NCBI GenBank assembly: GCA_905250125.1
Contig: CAJNOL010000452.1
Location: 62,001-126,000, forward strand
From: Rotaria sordida
Taxonomy: Eukaryota > Rotifera > Eurotatoria > Philodinida > Philodinidae
Direction: 5' to 3'
Length of the DNA: 64,000 bases
The position numbers and the translations under genes are program-made. Below are positions 1-13,100 of this stretch, piece after piece; position 1 is the stretch's first letter; each line of letters starts with the position of its first letter. Below the pieces are notes generated by a model, which saw only the letters and a program-made list of their open reading frames with translations, was not told the origin of the DNA and did not search any database.

Positions 1-643
1 CTCGAAACGCCATTATGAAGAACAAACAATAAAATTCTCGACACACAACCCGAAGTATCTTTCATTTGTTTTGATGACATCAGTCTTCACTAAGATTCTA
101 TCATTTTTCTAAACATGATGATCTGCTTTTGTCAGATTGATACAATAATCAATTGCGTTCTAACTATGACTTATTCTCGATTGAGGAAAATATCATCATA
201 TCAAAGAATGATATGTCAATTGTCTATGTTGAGAACCATGAGATAGCGAATGAACAGTTATGCGAAAAGTATAACTATGAAGTTAATCATCAATTTCCGT
301 GATGCACTTGTTGATGGTATGAAAATAAGAAGCGATGAGAATGAAACTATTACTTAAGACTATTGCAACAATGATGAATAACACTTTTTATTTACAAAAT
401 TTCATGTTCGATTAGTAGAGTCATAGACACTCGCCACTTCAATCTGACCAGAGTGTGGCTGTGGGCATAGATCGAACCAATCTAGGTTTTTGAACAAAAA
501 AATGAATGAAAGCTGCTTTCTTAAAACTTTTTTCACTTGCTAAAGTAGCATATTTAGAAAAAAAAAGACAAACAAGAATTAAACAAATGTTTATTGCTTA
601 AAATCCTTTAACTAAAAAAAAACAAAAAACAAAACTGTACAAA
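1..643. other. 5' edge of window, no gene seen
   Basis: AT-rich sequence without a convincing exon, splice-site pair or repeat. It lies downstream of the minus-strand coiled-coil gene that ends at 644. Confidence 0.4.
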
Positions 644-2222
644 TCATTTTTTATTTTTTGATTTTATTAAATTATTTGTTCCTGTATGAAGAATTTCTCT
701 TGAAATAAATTTTTCTTGTTCTAATTTAACAGCTAATTTATTTATTTTATTTGTTGCATGTTCTTCTTGTTTTGTTAAACGTTTTTCTAATTGTTTTAAT
801 TCATTTGTTTTTGCATCAAGTGCTTGTCGTTGTGCTATATATGTTTGTTCCATTGCAAGTGTTTTAGCATATAATTCAGAATTTTTACGAACTTTATCAA
901 CTGTTGTACGACGAATATGTTCTAATGATTTTTCAAATTCTGCACGTTCAAGATCAATTTTAGCACAAGCTTCATCTAATACAATATAGGTTGATGTTAA
1001 TTTTGTACGAGCATCATCAAGTTCAATTTGAAGTTGATTTGAAAGTGTATTTGCTGCATCAAGTTGATTTTGTAAATCATTCGAATGAGCTAAAGATCCA
1101 TCAAGTTGACTTTGAAGATCAGTCACATCAGCTTGAGATTTTTCAAGATGAGAAACAAGTTCATCATATTCACTTCGAGGTACATGTGCTCGTGCTATTG
1201 ACTCACGAAGGGATTCTATTGTAGTACGTTGAGATGCTATTACGGAATGAAGTTGAGATTGTATAAACGATGATGTACTACCGTCCTGTAAATTAATAGA
1301 AAGAAAAAAAAATCCATAAATTATTGCATAAATAATTCGTTCGATGAAGTATATGATATAATAAAAGAATTATCAAAAAAAGATCAATTTACAATATCGA
1401 ATAAGTACCGAGAGAAAAAACTCTTTGCTAAATTATTCTCATGATTTTAATAAGAAAAGTTAACACTATTGAGAATAAATCTTCTTGAAATTTATCGATC
1501 AATTCCTGAATGTGTATGTAATAACTTGTAGATTGACGAATACGGAGTCCGTATACAACCATATATCTCTGTGAACATATGCAGAGGTCGTATACGCCTT
1601 TCATGTATGAAGATAATAATCGAGCGTTTTTATTCTCCATGAATCACGGTATGTGACAAGAAGATATACGATCGTAATATGGGTCTATGTAAAATCATCA
1701 TATTTCTCCGTATAAGGTCGTCTACAACTGTGCCTCTTTGACTTGGGCTTGTACAATCATGTATAGTGGAGCGCAAATCAAACTTAATATGCATAAAAAT
1801 GTTTTTAATTTAATAGAATATTCAATGAAAAAAGCACTTTATCAATTAGTTAATATCTATCATGAATAATATCAACAGAGAAGCCGACTAATCCATTTAA
1901 TTCACAATAGTATTTTCATCAAATTATTGTGTAGAAATATTCTACAATAATTGGATTTATTTGTTTAAAAATAATACTAACAATCTGAAGATATACTTTA
2001 AATAATATCTGAGATTAAGTTATTCAAATTAAATAAATGTTACAAGAACTTTATTCTATCTCGATTCAAAGAATAATTATTTGTCTTGTACAATTTTAAT
2101 TTTCATAGATTTCTCTATAACATTTACAAAGAAAAAGAAGAACGATGAAATTGTTCAACATGATCTCTTTTATTCTAAATCATTTTTAAAATTCAAACAA
2201 AACTAACCTTTGTTTCTTCCAT
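644..2222 (-). CDS. Coiled-coil protein A (two exons, 218 aa)
   Basis: The role is unknown. The main exon (1285-644) encodes an almost continuous heptad-type coiled coil rich in Leu, Gln, Glu and Lys. Its frame stays open upstream to a clean acceptor (TTACAG) at 1285. The first coding exon is probably 2222-2208, ATG plus four codons (MEETK) followed by the donor GTTAGT, in phase 0. This gives 15 + 642 nt, or 218 residues, with a 922-bp intron. The protein ends in a lysine-rich tail (SKNKK). The last 110 or so residues align with coiled-coil protein B, which lies 181 bp upstream on the same strand: both have an ER..FE/LE segment, then KN..LY...L..E, then a KT.(E/D)L motif. The two look like an old tandem duplication. 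I see no catalytic motif. The tiny first exon is an inference from splice consensus. Confidence 0.6.
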
Positions 2223-2403
2223 TAAATTTCAATTTTATTATTTTTTTTTTTGAAAGAACAAAAAAAGACAACATCTAAACAAAATGATAATGACCTCTAT
2301 AGGAATTATATAGATCGTTATTGATTAGTGCTTAATATTATTTCATGTGATCAATAGGAAAAAAATGTTTTTTTTAAGTTCGTTAGATAGGAAACAATTA
2401 ATT

Positions 2404-2781
2404 TTATTTTTTCATTCGAATAATAAGATTATCTTGAATATATTTTTGTTGTTGTTGATTTATATAAAGTCGTCGATATTTAACCATTATCTTATTAAGA
2501 TCTTGTGTTTTATCATATAATTTTTGTTGAGAAAATTTTTCTTTTTTTTCAATTTGTAATTTTTCAATGTATAAATTCATATTTTTTTCTAATTCATTTT
2601 TTATTGTTTGTTTTAAATCCGTAATTAAATTTTCAAGTAAAATTCGTTCTTTTGTTGAATGTTCATCAAGTATTGAAAGCGCTTCATATATTGCTGAACA
2701 TTTATCGTAAGTATCTTTTAATTGTCGACGTAAAGAATTACATTCAGCAATAGCAAGTTCATATTTCGAGTCAGTTGACAT
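2404..2781 (-). CDS. Coiled-coil protein B (125 aa), paralogue of protein A
   Basis: A single open exon from an ATG at 2781 to TAA at 2404, encoding a 125-residue, Lys/Glu/Gln-rich helical protein predicted by eye to be coiled coil throughout. It starts MSTDSKYELA and ends with IIRMKK. It shares with protein A the spaced pattern ER-LE, EKN-LY, L-E-KK and KTQDL, so it is probably a shorter, diverged tandem copy that has lost the N-terminal part and the intron. No domain of known function is visible. Codon use is strongly A/T-ending, as in neighbouring conserved genes, which argues for a real gene. The sequence 5' of the ATG (2782-2830) is pyrimidine rich and no upstream exon is obvious. Confidence 0.55.
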   Translation of the reverse strand: MSTDSKYELAIAECNSLRRQLKDTYDKCSAIYEALSILDEHSTKERILLENLITDLKQTIKNELEKNMNLYIEKLQIEKKEKFSQQKLYDKTQDLNKIMVKYRRLYINQQQQKYIQDNLIIRMKK

Positions 2782-2784
2782 TTT

Positions 2785-4125
2785 ATGAATTTATTCTTTT
2801 CCTCTCCTGCTTCTTTTTCTTGTTGTTAAGTTAAGCCGATTTATTTATCATATAACATTGACGTTCTTATCTTATTGAAAGAGGTCGTCGATTAAATAGA
2901 ATCGTATTTCACACATTCTTTTGTTTCTTTTTTTTTCTATTAAAAGTGATTGTCTCCATAGCATGGTACCTTCGATATATAATATAGTTTTTTCTTTTTG
3001 AAAATTTTATATAGAAAAATTTTGTTTATAATTGATTCGAGTGTATCGTTTAATACTTTATTTATATTAAGAATTCTAATCCAAAAAAAAAATAGTGTAT
3101 ACTCTTATAATGTGTTGCGAGTACGTAGAACAATCATTCCGACAGTTGGAAATGGCTATAAAACTGATGTATTACTACATTAAATTTGAGCGTATTTTGC
3201 TGTAATACGGCATCCCGTTTTTTTCGCTAGAAAGTAGTTCCCACTATTTTCACCATTTTATGTACATAGATACAACCGTGACGTCATATTGTCAGTTTTT
3301 TGCCTTTTTCTATCGTTTTCTTGAATCTGAATATGATTAGATAACAGTAGAAAAAATAAATAAATCTCGATAAGACTTTTTTCAAAAAGCGAAGAATTAC
3401 TAAAGCTGTTTAATGTATTTCACAATAGTCCTTTTACTAATAACTTTTGGTTAAATTTCTTATCTAAAATTTTCACATTTTCTTTAAAGATGCAAATAAA
3501 CATAATGATAAATAGTGGAAATTTACATACATTGAGTCAATAATATCGCGATTATTGATATTCTTTTTTTATATGTTGAATAAAATGTAATGAGAATAAA
3601 AGTGTAATCATTTTTAAAATAGATATTAAATCAACAAAAATTTAATATTAAATAAATTTTAAAAATAATTTAGAACTTAGAGTACATCCGAATAACAGTT
3701 TTGTTAAGATATTTTTTAAAATATATTAGGAAATATATCTAATTCTCTATGACATTTCAAGATGCCAACACATATTGATAATAGTCTTTAAGATTTTAAT
3801 ACTTGAATCGAACAAATTTTCATGTTATTTTATACTCTAGAAATAGATTAGTCTGAAGTTATTTCGAACAATACTGGAAGAAAGTGACCACTTATTTTGA
3901 AAAATTAAATTTTTTATCTATCAATTAACTTCATTGTATTTGTCATAGTTGTTTTTTCATAGGCACTATAGTTTTCATGCAATCTTCTTTTTATTTTCTA
4001 AAATTTTTCGATTCACTTAATGTATTCGAAAGTAAGAAGATAAACACATTTTACAAGATAAGAAAACTGTATTAAACTTAAACATGCAATAATACTTTTG
4101 TTTTTTTTTTCTAGATTAAATAAAA
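2785..4125. other. Intergenic, no gene seen
   Basis: AT-rich spacer between divergent genes (coiled-coil B to the left, THOC5 to the right). It should contain both promoters. A TTTTTTCTAG just before the THOC5 start codon looks like a splice acceptor, so THOC5 may have an untranslated first exon here. The small open frame near 3000-3180 has no coding character. Confidence 0.4.
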
Positions 4126-7100
4126 ATGAGTAATAATGTTGATATGACTGAACCAATTCCTATGGATGAAGTTTGTATTGAGTTTTATTTATTGTATATT
4201 TTGAATGAATAATTTTTGTTTTAGTCTTCAAATAAAATTCAACAACAAAAAGAAGATGATGATCATCATCGTCAATGTATTAATGAATTACGTACTATTT
4301 TTCTTCAAGTTCATCATTGTCAACAAGAACCAGATAAACATGTAAGTTTTGATATCTTTTATTTTCTCTCATCAAAAAGAAAAAATGTTCTTGAAAATAC
4401 TTTTTCAAAATTATTTATTTGAATAAAAAAAAATCGCAAAAAAAAATTTAATTCGTATGTCTCTTTTTCTCTTCTTTCATTATTTTTGAGAAGAAGTAAA
4501 AAATATTTTATTTGTTTTTCTCATAAAATTGTACTGTATTATTTCCAACATCAGTAACAATCATTGTATTTTGATCATTAGAAAAGCAAACATAGTGTGG
4601 TGCTTTCATTTTATCACCACGAAAGTTAATAACTTGTTGCTGATCATCATCATTCATAGCTAAAATTTTTGATGTATAACGATCAGCAAGAATCAATTGA
4701 TTTGAACTATCACAAATAATACCTAACATTAGAGAAAAAAAAGAAATTTTAACAGATCAATATTTCGAAATAATTATTATTTTACCTTCTGGTACACTTA
4801 AATTAAGATACGATTGTGCATCTGTATCAATAAATCGTTGTACATTACCATCTAATCCATAAACAATAATACATCCAGCATTGTATGCACATGATTCAGG
4901 TTTAATTCTTTGCCATGCTGTTACATAAAGTAAATTATTTGATATTGAAATATATTGTGGATCAAGTTTTTTTGAACCTAAATATTAAAAAGAAAAAGAA
5001 ATAATCTATTTTTATAATTTATATCAATTATTTAACCTCGCATAATAATCCATTCATTTTCATATTTCATTTGATGATTAAGTACAACCATACGTGAATT
5101 ATAAGAATCACATACATATACATAATTATTATCAATAGCAACACCTTTTGGCCATGAAAATGATGTTTGTGTACAACCTTCTTTTTTACTTCCAATAAAA
5201 TTAATCATTTTTCCATGAAACCAATCATATTTTGAAACTCGATGACGATCTGTTATAATAACAAATTGTTCACCAGCTAAACAAAGTCCATCAGGAAAAA
5301 GAAAACCTTTAAGACCACGCATTGTTCTTAAATTAAGATCATATATAATAATTCGATGTTTTTTTGTATCGGCAATTAATAAATGATCTGTATCAGTAAC
5401 AGCAATAGCTTTTGGTGCAAGAAATTTATCAACCTCATTTGGACCTGTTAAAACTTGTGTTGCTTTTCTACTATATTCATTAAGATGTATTTGTGATATA
5501 GGCATTCGTGGTGTTAATATTACATTATCATCAATTTGTGATTGTTGTTCAAAACCACGATTTGATAAATTTAAATTATATGGTTGATGAGAACGAAGAA
5601 CTTTTCTTGTTGCATATTCATCACCTTCTTGTTCCATTTGATAATGATCATCAAGTCTTGAACGATTTCTTGATGTTGAACCATCAGTTTTAGTACTAAA
5701 TTTAACAGAATAACCTGTACCACGATAAGCACCTTCATGATCATTTTCATGATATGTTGATATTGGTTGAGTTAAAAATATATTAGAATTAGTTGTTGTT
5801 ATTGGATTTTGTTCAGTTATAATCATACGTTTTCTTGTTCTTGTATTTGATTCACGTCCGCTAATCATCTAAAAACAAAAAAAATTGTTATTTGCTGTTT
5901 TTTGGTTTAAAAAAATCGAATTTCGTATATTTTTTTACTTGATTGGATCGAGATATTCCATCTGGGTTATCATACGGATCAAGTAATGGAAGATGTTGTC
6001 GTTGTAAACGTGCCATTGGTAAATGTTCATTATCTTGATTTGCTGTTTTAAGATGAAGTTCACCTAGATATGAATGATTTGTTGATGATGTATTAGGTTT
6101 ATAAATATAATTAATATGTTGATCATCGAATTTTCGTTGTAAATCAAGCCAATGTTGAGTTAAATGTTGTCGATCAGATATATTCCAATTTTTTGGATCA
6201 ATTGTATCTAATTCATTTGATTCTTTTTCAATATCATATTTTAATTTTTGTAATTTAGTATTTTTTGTTATTAAATAATCTTGATGAAGATCATCTAATT
6301 GTGTATATAAAGCTTTTTCTCGTTCTCAAAAACAAAAATAAAAACAAAAAAACATATTTTGTAATGAAATTTAAATATAAAATAAAATCATTTTTTTCTT
6401 GTGTACCTTGAATTTCTTTGATTTGTTTTTCAGCATCATTATGAATCGATTGACGAATATTTTCTTTTGATTCATTTAATTTATTATCCCATTGAGATAA
6501 TTTTTCTGTTAGATTATCTCGTATTTTAATTAGTTCAGCATATTCTTTTGCTTGTTGATTAGCAAGATTTCGTTCATGTTCATCCATACAACTAAAACAA
6601 GCTAATGATCGACAATGATAACATCGACCATAAGCAGTTTTTTTATTACATAATTCACATATACCTAATTGTGCAAGACGATGATGTTCAGCTTTTTTTA
6701 ATGTTAATAATGTATGATTTTTTGTTAATTGTCCCACTTCGTGAACACTTGATAAACGACGTGCTTCATGACAGATAGGGCATTTAAGAACACCATCAGC
6801 AGGTAAAGCATCCTAAAAATAAAATGAAATTATATTTAGTTCAAGTTTATTATTTTTTTGTTAAAATACCTTGATACAATTATGACAGAATGTATGTCCA
6901 TTTGAGCAAAGTATACGTGGATCTTGAATATCTTTTTTACATAATGGACATTGAAGTAATGAATTAGCATTAAAAATACGAGTAATCGATTCAAAATCAT
7001 TGTCATTTTGCTGGCGAGAATCAAATGAGGACATTTCTCGTTTTTTCTTGCTGTCTAGAGAATGATTTGATGTATGCCACAGCTTTATTTGATGTTATTT

Positions 7101-10100
7101 TCATCTATTTTTTTCGTTGTCATGAGTGCACAGCAGGAAGATCTATTAAATTTTGAGAATAAAATAGATTTTTTTCTTTTCTAATTAAAAGTTTAAGAAT
7201 GTCTTTGTCTCTTTTATTTTTTAATAGAAAGAAGAATTGTCTCAACTTCATGCACGTGGTATGCATTTATGTAATAAACTTCGTTCATTTAATCGAATTG
7301 GTCGTATGCGTATACAAAAAGCTCGAGAACTTACTGCTGAGGTTTATTATTTGATTATTTTTGAATAATTTCCTAGATAAATAGTTGTATATTTTTTTTT
7401 GTAGCATCGAAATCGTCTTGATGATCAAACACTTGAACAACAAAATCTTCTTTATGAACTTTCTCATATTAATAAAGAAATAGCACGTTGTGAAGAATTT
7501 AAGTGAGATATACTTTTTTCTTGACAAAAAGAATTTTTTTTTAAAAATGATTATCTCATTTAGATCAAAAGATCAAAAGTTAGAATTAGTTAGTTTAGAA
7601 GATTTTTATGCAAATGCACCACCTGAACTTACTGATTCAGTAAGATATAATATCCTTTAATTATTACATTTATAAAAGAAAACGAACCATTTGTAGAAAA
7701 TTACTGAGAATGATCCTCATCGACTTCATTTATTTCAACTTGATTGGGAATTAATGCAAAGAGAAAAGTTAATATCAATATTTCTTCATTGTTATGTTTT
7801 CTTTTTGTAAATACAATTAAATCCTATTTATAGATTACATGATGATTGTAAAGGATTACAAACTGAAATTAGTGATCTTAAAAAACAGATTGTTCGTCGA
7901 CGAAAACGACTTCGTTCATTACGACCTAAACTTAAACAAGTTGTTAAAGTAAAAACCAAAACTTCATTTATTTATAAAACAAAAATGATATTTATTTCTT
8001 TTTTTTTTTGTTATTTAAAGTCAACAGATCCTGTTCGTCGGTATATTGAATCTCAATTTGATGATACAAACAATTTTTCTCAATCAATTAATAATCCATT
8101 AATTGCCAAATTACCAGATCCACTCTATGTTCTTTATAGTCTGGTTTTGGCTTATCAACAATGTGATGGTATGTAAGAAAATTCTAACAACATAATAAAT
8201 TTTATGTTTTTATCCATTTATAAAATATTATTCTGTCAAATACGATCTAAAACGAGTGTCGAAGTATAGGAGTAAAAATTTAAACCTTCCACAAATTGTA
8301 TCTTAATAACGTCTCGTTTGAATATATAAACTACTTCTCTATTGCATTTTTGAAGGACTAATGAGGGAACTTCTTCACATACCCTTTCCGATTTTTTGTC
8401 TATGAATACTAGATAGTGTTCTAATAAAAAGCCTAAAATAATTTTATTTCCTATTGAAGTTTGACTAACAAGGAAAGGTTTCCTGGTGTTACGCTCTGTT
8501 TTGAATCGAGTATTTGCCATTTTGTAAAGGTTAGTGAGTATAGCATCTGATATAAAGATTTCGTCTCCATACTGTACTTTTAAGGAACTATCAGGTATTA
8601 TATCTTCTGAAAAATCATCATGAGACTTTTAATTGAAGACTTAAATTCTAAGAATATTATGATTTCAAGTTGTTTAGGCTTTTGATTGAATAAATCATAC
8701 TCACCTATATATACTCATATGTCACGGTTAAACATGAAGTTTAAACAAATCCTTTACTCTGAATATTTTGCATATCATCAATTATGTAAGTAATACATTT
8801 AGACCCGGAAAAAATTCTCTAATCAGAACAAAGAAGGCGTAAATTATATGTTCTAATTAGAGAGTTTTTTCTCCGGATCTGCAAAATATTCAGAGTAAAG
8901 ATGTACTTAAATTTCATGTTTAACTGTGACATATGAATATATATAGGTGAGTATGATTTATTCAATCAAAAGCCTAAACAACTTGAAATCATAATATTCT
9001 TAGAATTTAAGTCTTCAATTAAAAGTCTCATGATGATTTTTCAGAAGATATAATACCTGATAGTTCCTTAAAAGTACAGTGTGGAGACGAAATCTTTGTA
9101 TCAGATGCTATACTCACTGAGCTCTACAAAATGGCAAATATCTGATTCAAAACGGAGCGTAACATCTAAGGACTTTCCCTCGTAAGCTATCGAACTATCA
9201 ATATGTCTATTTTTTCGAGGTGCCAGATTTTCGGAAAACTAAAGCTTCTAGAAAACAGACATATTAACAATTCGATAGTTTAATCAAATCTTAATAGGCA
9301 CCGAAATCCTTTCAGGGTTTTTATTAGGACACTATGTAGTATCTATAGGCAAAAGATCGGAAGAAGTTCTTTCGTGCGTAAAGGAATGATGAAGAAATGT
9401 ATCTCAAAATAGATAGAATAAAATAATCTCCTTATGATTAGCACGAGCAACTCTATTGTGTTTTACATTTCAATCAAGCAGGGATGGCACGAACAACTTT
9501 TTATACAAGAATCATAAAGCAGAATTAATATTTGGTATGAGGATGACAAACGTGTTATGGTAAAATCAAAATTAGTCTCTAAGAATTTTGTATAAGAAGA
9601 TGTTTTCTTTTTCTGTTTTCTCTATATTTTCCTCACTTGCTTTTAAGTTTTCTTTTTTCCTTTACATGTCTACTTAGAATACATTTAGTAATGATATATA
9701 TTATATCATTTACATTATAATTTGCTAAGTGAAATAGCATTTTTCTATATTATGTAAAAATTATTCTTTTCACATCATAAATACTTGATGTAGAAGAAAA
9801 ACAAAAAACGTTATTTCTTATAAGGTGCAAGCAATTCAAACTTCAAGTGAAATTTTTTCTTCGACTTTTTTTTACATTATTTGATAGAGCTTGAGCTGCT
9901 GATCATGAAAAACTACTTTTTAGCCTACGTGAATGTTTCCTTTCGGTCGAAAAATATGAAATACTCGAAGGGTATCATTGTCTTCAAAAACTACATGGTT
10001 TTCAAAATGTGCGAAACTTTCTACTTCGTTCCTTTTTCAGTTTCTGGAAATAATTTTTTCAGACGCAGCATCAAAAATTGAGTACAGGCAAGTTGTTAAA

Positions 10101-13100
10101 TCGACTCAAGGCCGCAAGTTGTATTGGTGGTGGCGCTTCGAATCGCGTCGAGTGAAATATGTATAGGTCGATTTTGTAAACCTATTCAGTTTTTTTCGCG
10201 TAAGCGATGAAGTCAAATATTTTATCTCATTCGATTCACCACACCATCAGTCATAAAATTACGTATCCTTTTTTATTTCCTTTTCTTTTCTTCGTCAAGA
10301 AAAACTGTGTTTATTGCCATATTCGAAATCAGTGTAAGATATGGAGTCGATTAATGTATGCTTCTACACTTTTAATCACGTTTGATTTTTTAGTGGAATT
10401 TTCAGCCACCGTAACAGATGAAAACTCGAAAAAAAAACTGAAATCATTAGAAACAATTAAAATATGCATCAATCGACTCGGTTTTTTATGCTGATCCCAG
10501 ATATGATAATCTTTTTATATGAAGTTCAATTTTTGGCGAAGAAAATTGAGAATTACGAGCAAAAATCTAACTATTTGGGTCAAAACGCAGTAAACACGAT
10601 TCTTCTTGACGCAGAAAAGAAAAGGAAATAAAAAAGAATACGTAATTTTATGACTGATGGTGTGATGAATCGAATGAGATAAAATATTTGACTTCATCGC
10701 GTACGCGAAAAAAACTAAATAGGTTTACAAAATCGATCTACACGTATCTTACTCGACGTGATTCGAAGCGCCACCATCAATACAACTTGCGGCCTTGACT
10801 CGATTTAACAACTTGCCTGTACTCAATTTTTGATGCTGCATCTGAAAAACTTATTTCTAGAAACTGAAAAAAGGAATGAAGTAGAAAGTTTCGCATATTT
10901 TGAAAACGATATAGTTTTTGAAGAAAATGATACCCTTCGAGTATTTCGTGATCAGCAGTTCAAATTCTATCAAATGATATAAAAAAGTTGAAAAAAAATT
11001 CCACTTGATTTTTGTGATGCGGGCACCTTAAAAAAATTGTCAACTATTATTCCATTTATAGGCCGTCATATAACATGTCAAATTGATTCAAAAGAAGATT
11101 CATCAACAGGTAATACAACTAGTAGTGATACTAATTCAGATGGTACATATTTAAATGGTGATCCTCAATATCAACCTTTATTGCGTCAACATCCTTTACA
11201 CGTGAAAGTGACATTATTACTTTCTCGTAAATATATATTATTAGATTTTTCTTTTTTTAACATATTTATTCGTTTTGATTTTAGCTGATCATACAGGCGA
11301 ATTAATATTTTCCTATTTGACTCAATTAAATATAGTTACTGTTCAAGGAAAACTGTCTGGTCTCAAAGCTCAACAAAGGTAAGGTGTCAGCAATACGAAA
11401 TTTGAGCAACATTTCTTTTTGTCATGATTGGATATCGCTCGTCGAGTTAGCTATACAATTATTATTTTTGACACATTCAGATGATGATTTTGTAGTGAAA
11501 ATTAGGTATTAAAGTATTAGAAAAGCCTATAAAAATTGAAATACGTCTAAACCATCAAGTCTCAGTAGTCTCAATACTTATCTGAATTAAATATTGTTGA
11601 GAAAATTGATTTTTTTCGATATGATAGCAAAAGCAATTCATAAAAACGGGTTCACATTCAGAGATTTTTCACCATCAGAACTTCAATTCCAAAACAAATG
11701 AATATCATATTCAGAATCAGCACAAAAATCTGCATCTTTGGTACTCAAAACTAATTTTCGACCTTAGGAGAACTACGGATCAGATCATTCGAATATAACA
11801 GTGAAGGAGGGTAAAGATCGAAATTAGTTTTGAGTATTAGGGATGCAGATTTTTGTACTGATTCTGAATACGAATTCGTTCTTATGACTTTTTTTGCTAT
11901 CATATCGAAAAAATTGGTTTTCTTAACAATATTTAATTCAGATAAGTATTAAAACTACTGAAACTTGATACTTTAGGGGTATTTCAATTATTATAGGCTT
12001 TTCTCATTTCTTTAAACCTAAGTTTCACTGCAACACTATCGTCTAAATATGTCAAAAGTGATATTTTTATACATAATTCGACGAGCCCGATCCAGCCATA
12101 ACAAAACAAAAAATGCTCAAATTTCAAATTGTCGACACGTTATAAAAAGAAGTGAATAGAATTGAAATAAAAAACTGTTTTTTTTTTTTGAAAAATTCTA
12201 GTCAAACATTAACATCAACTCTTCTTCATAATTTACTTGATGATAATGATAATGGTCAATCATCACCCAATCCAGCAACTGATTTTCTTTTTCAACAACA
12301 AGGGTAAATAGAAAATGAAGAAACAAAAAAACAAATTCTAAATTGAAATTTATTTATTTATTTTTCTTGAAGAAAATCAGCACCAATATTTTCTGATGCA
12401 ATTGGTGGTTATCCATATCATTGGATTCAACAATTATGTAAATGTCAAATGGTTCCATTACAACGTCAAGAACTTGTAACGGATTGTTCAGAAATAATTA
12501 AGCGTTTAACACAACGTATGCGTGCACGTATAACACTTGATCGTATACTTATTAATTTAGAAAAAAATGAAATGCCATTATTAGCTGAAGGTAATGAAAC
12601 AACAAGTATACTTAATTCATCATTACGTCGATCAATAAATAATTTACCAACATTACGTTCATGGCGTGAAATATCATTTGATGATAGTAATAAATATGAA
12701 TATATACAAACACTTATTAATGAAAATTTAATTGATCGTGTAACAACATCAATATATGAATGTAAATTTCAATCATTATCACAAGATGATAATAATAAAA
12801 TAATATTATATGCTCATATTTTTATACCAGCTAATTATCCACAAGCAAGATCAATTATTTTATTAAAACTTTTATTATCAATCAATGGAAATAAAACAAT
12901 AGAACGAACAAGAACTAATAGTGAAAATATTAAAGTAAGATTTTTTCTATAGGAATTCTATTAAATTACTTAAGCATATTTTTTGTTAAAAATGTGATAA
13001 CTATCAATAGGAAATAGAAAGATATTTATTAGATATTCGGACTTCTACTAGAAAGAAAATTATTTTGTGAAAAATCTTGAGTAAAAAATTCGAATAGTCT

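Noticed and set aside
9881..10697. Paired frames starting MKSNILSHSIHH on both strands
   Set aside because: Same inverted arm of foldback element 2; no conserved domain.
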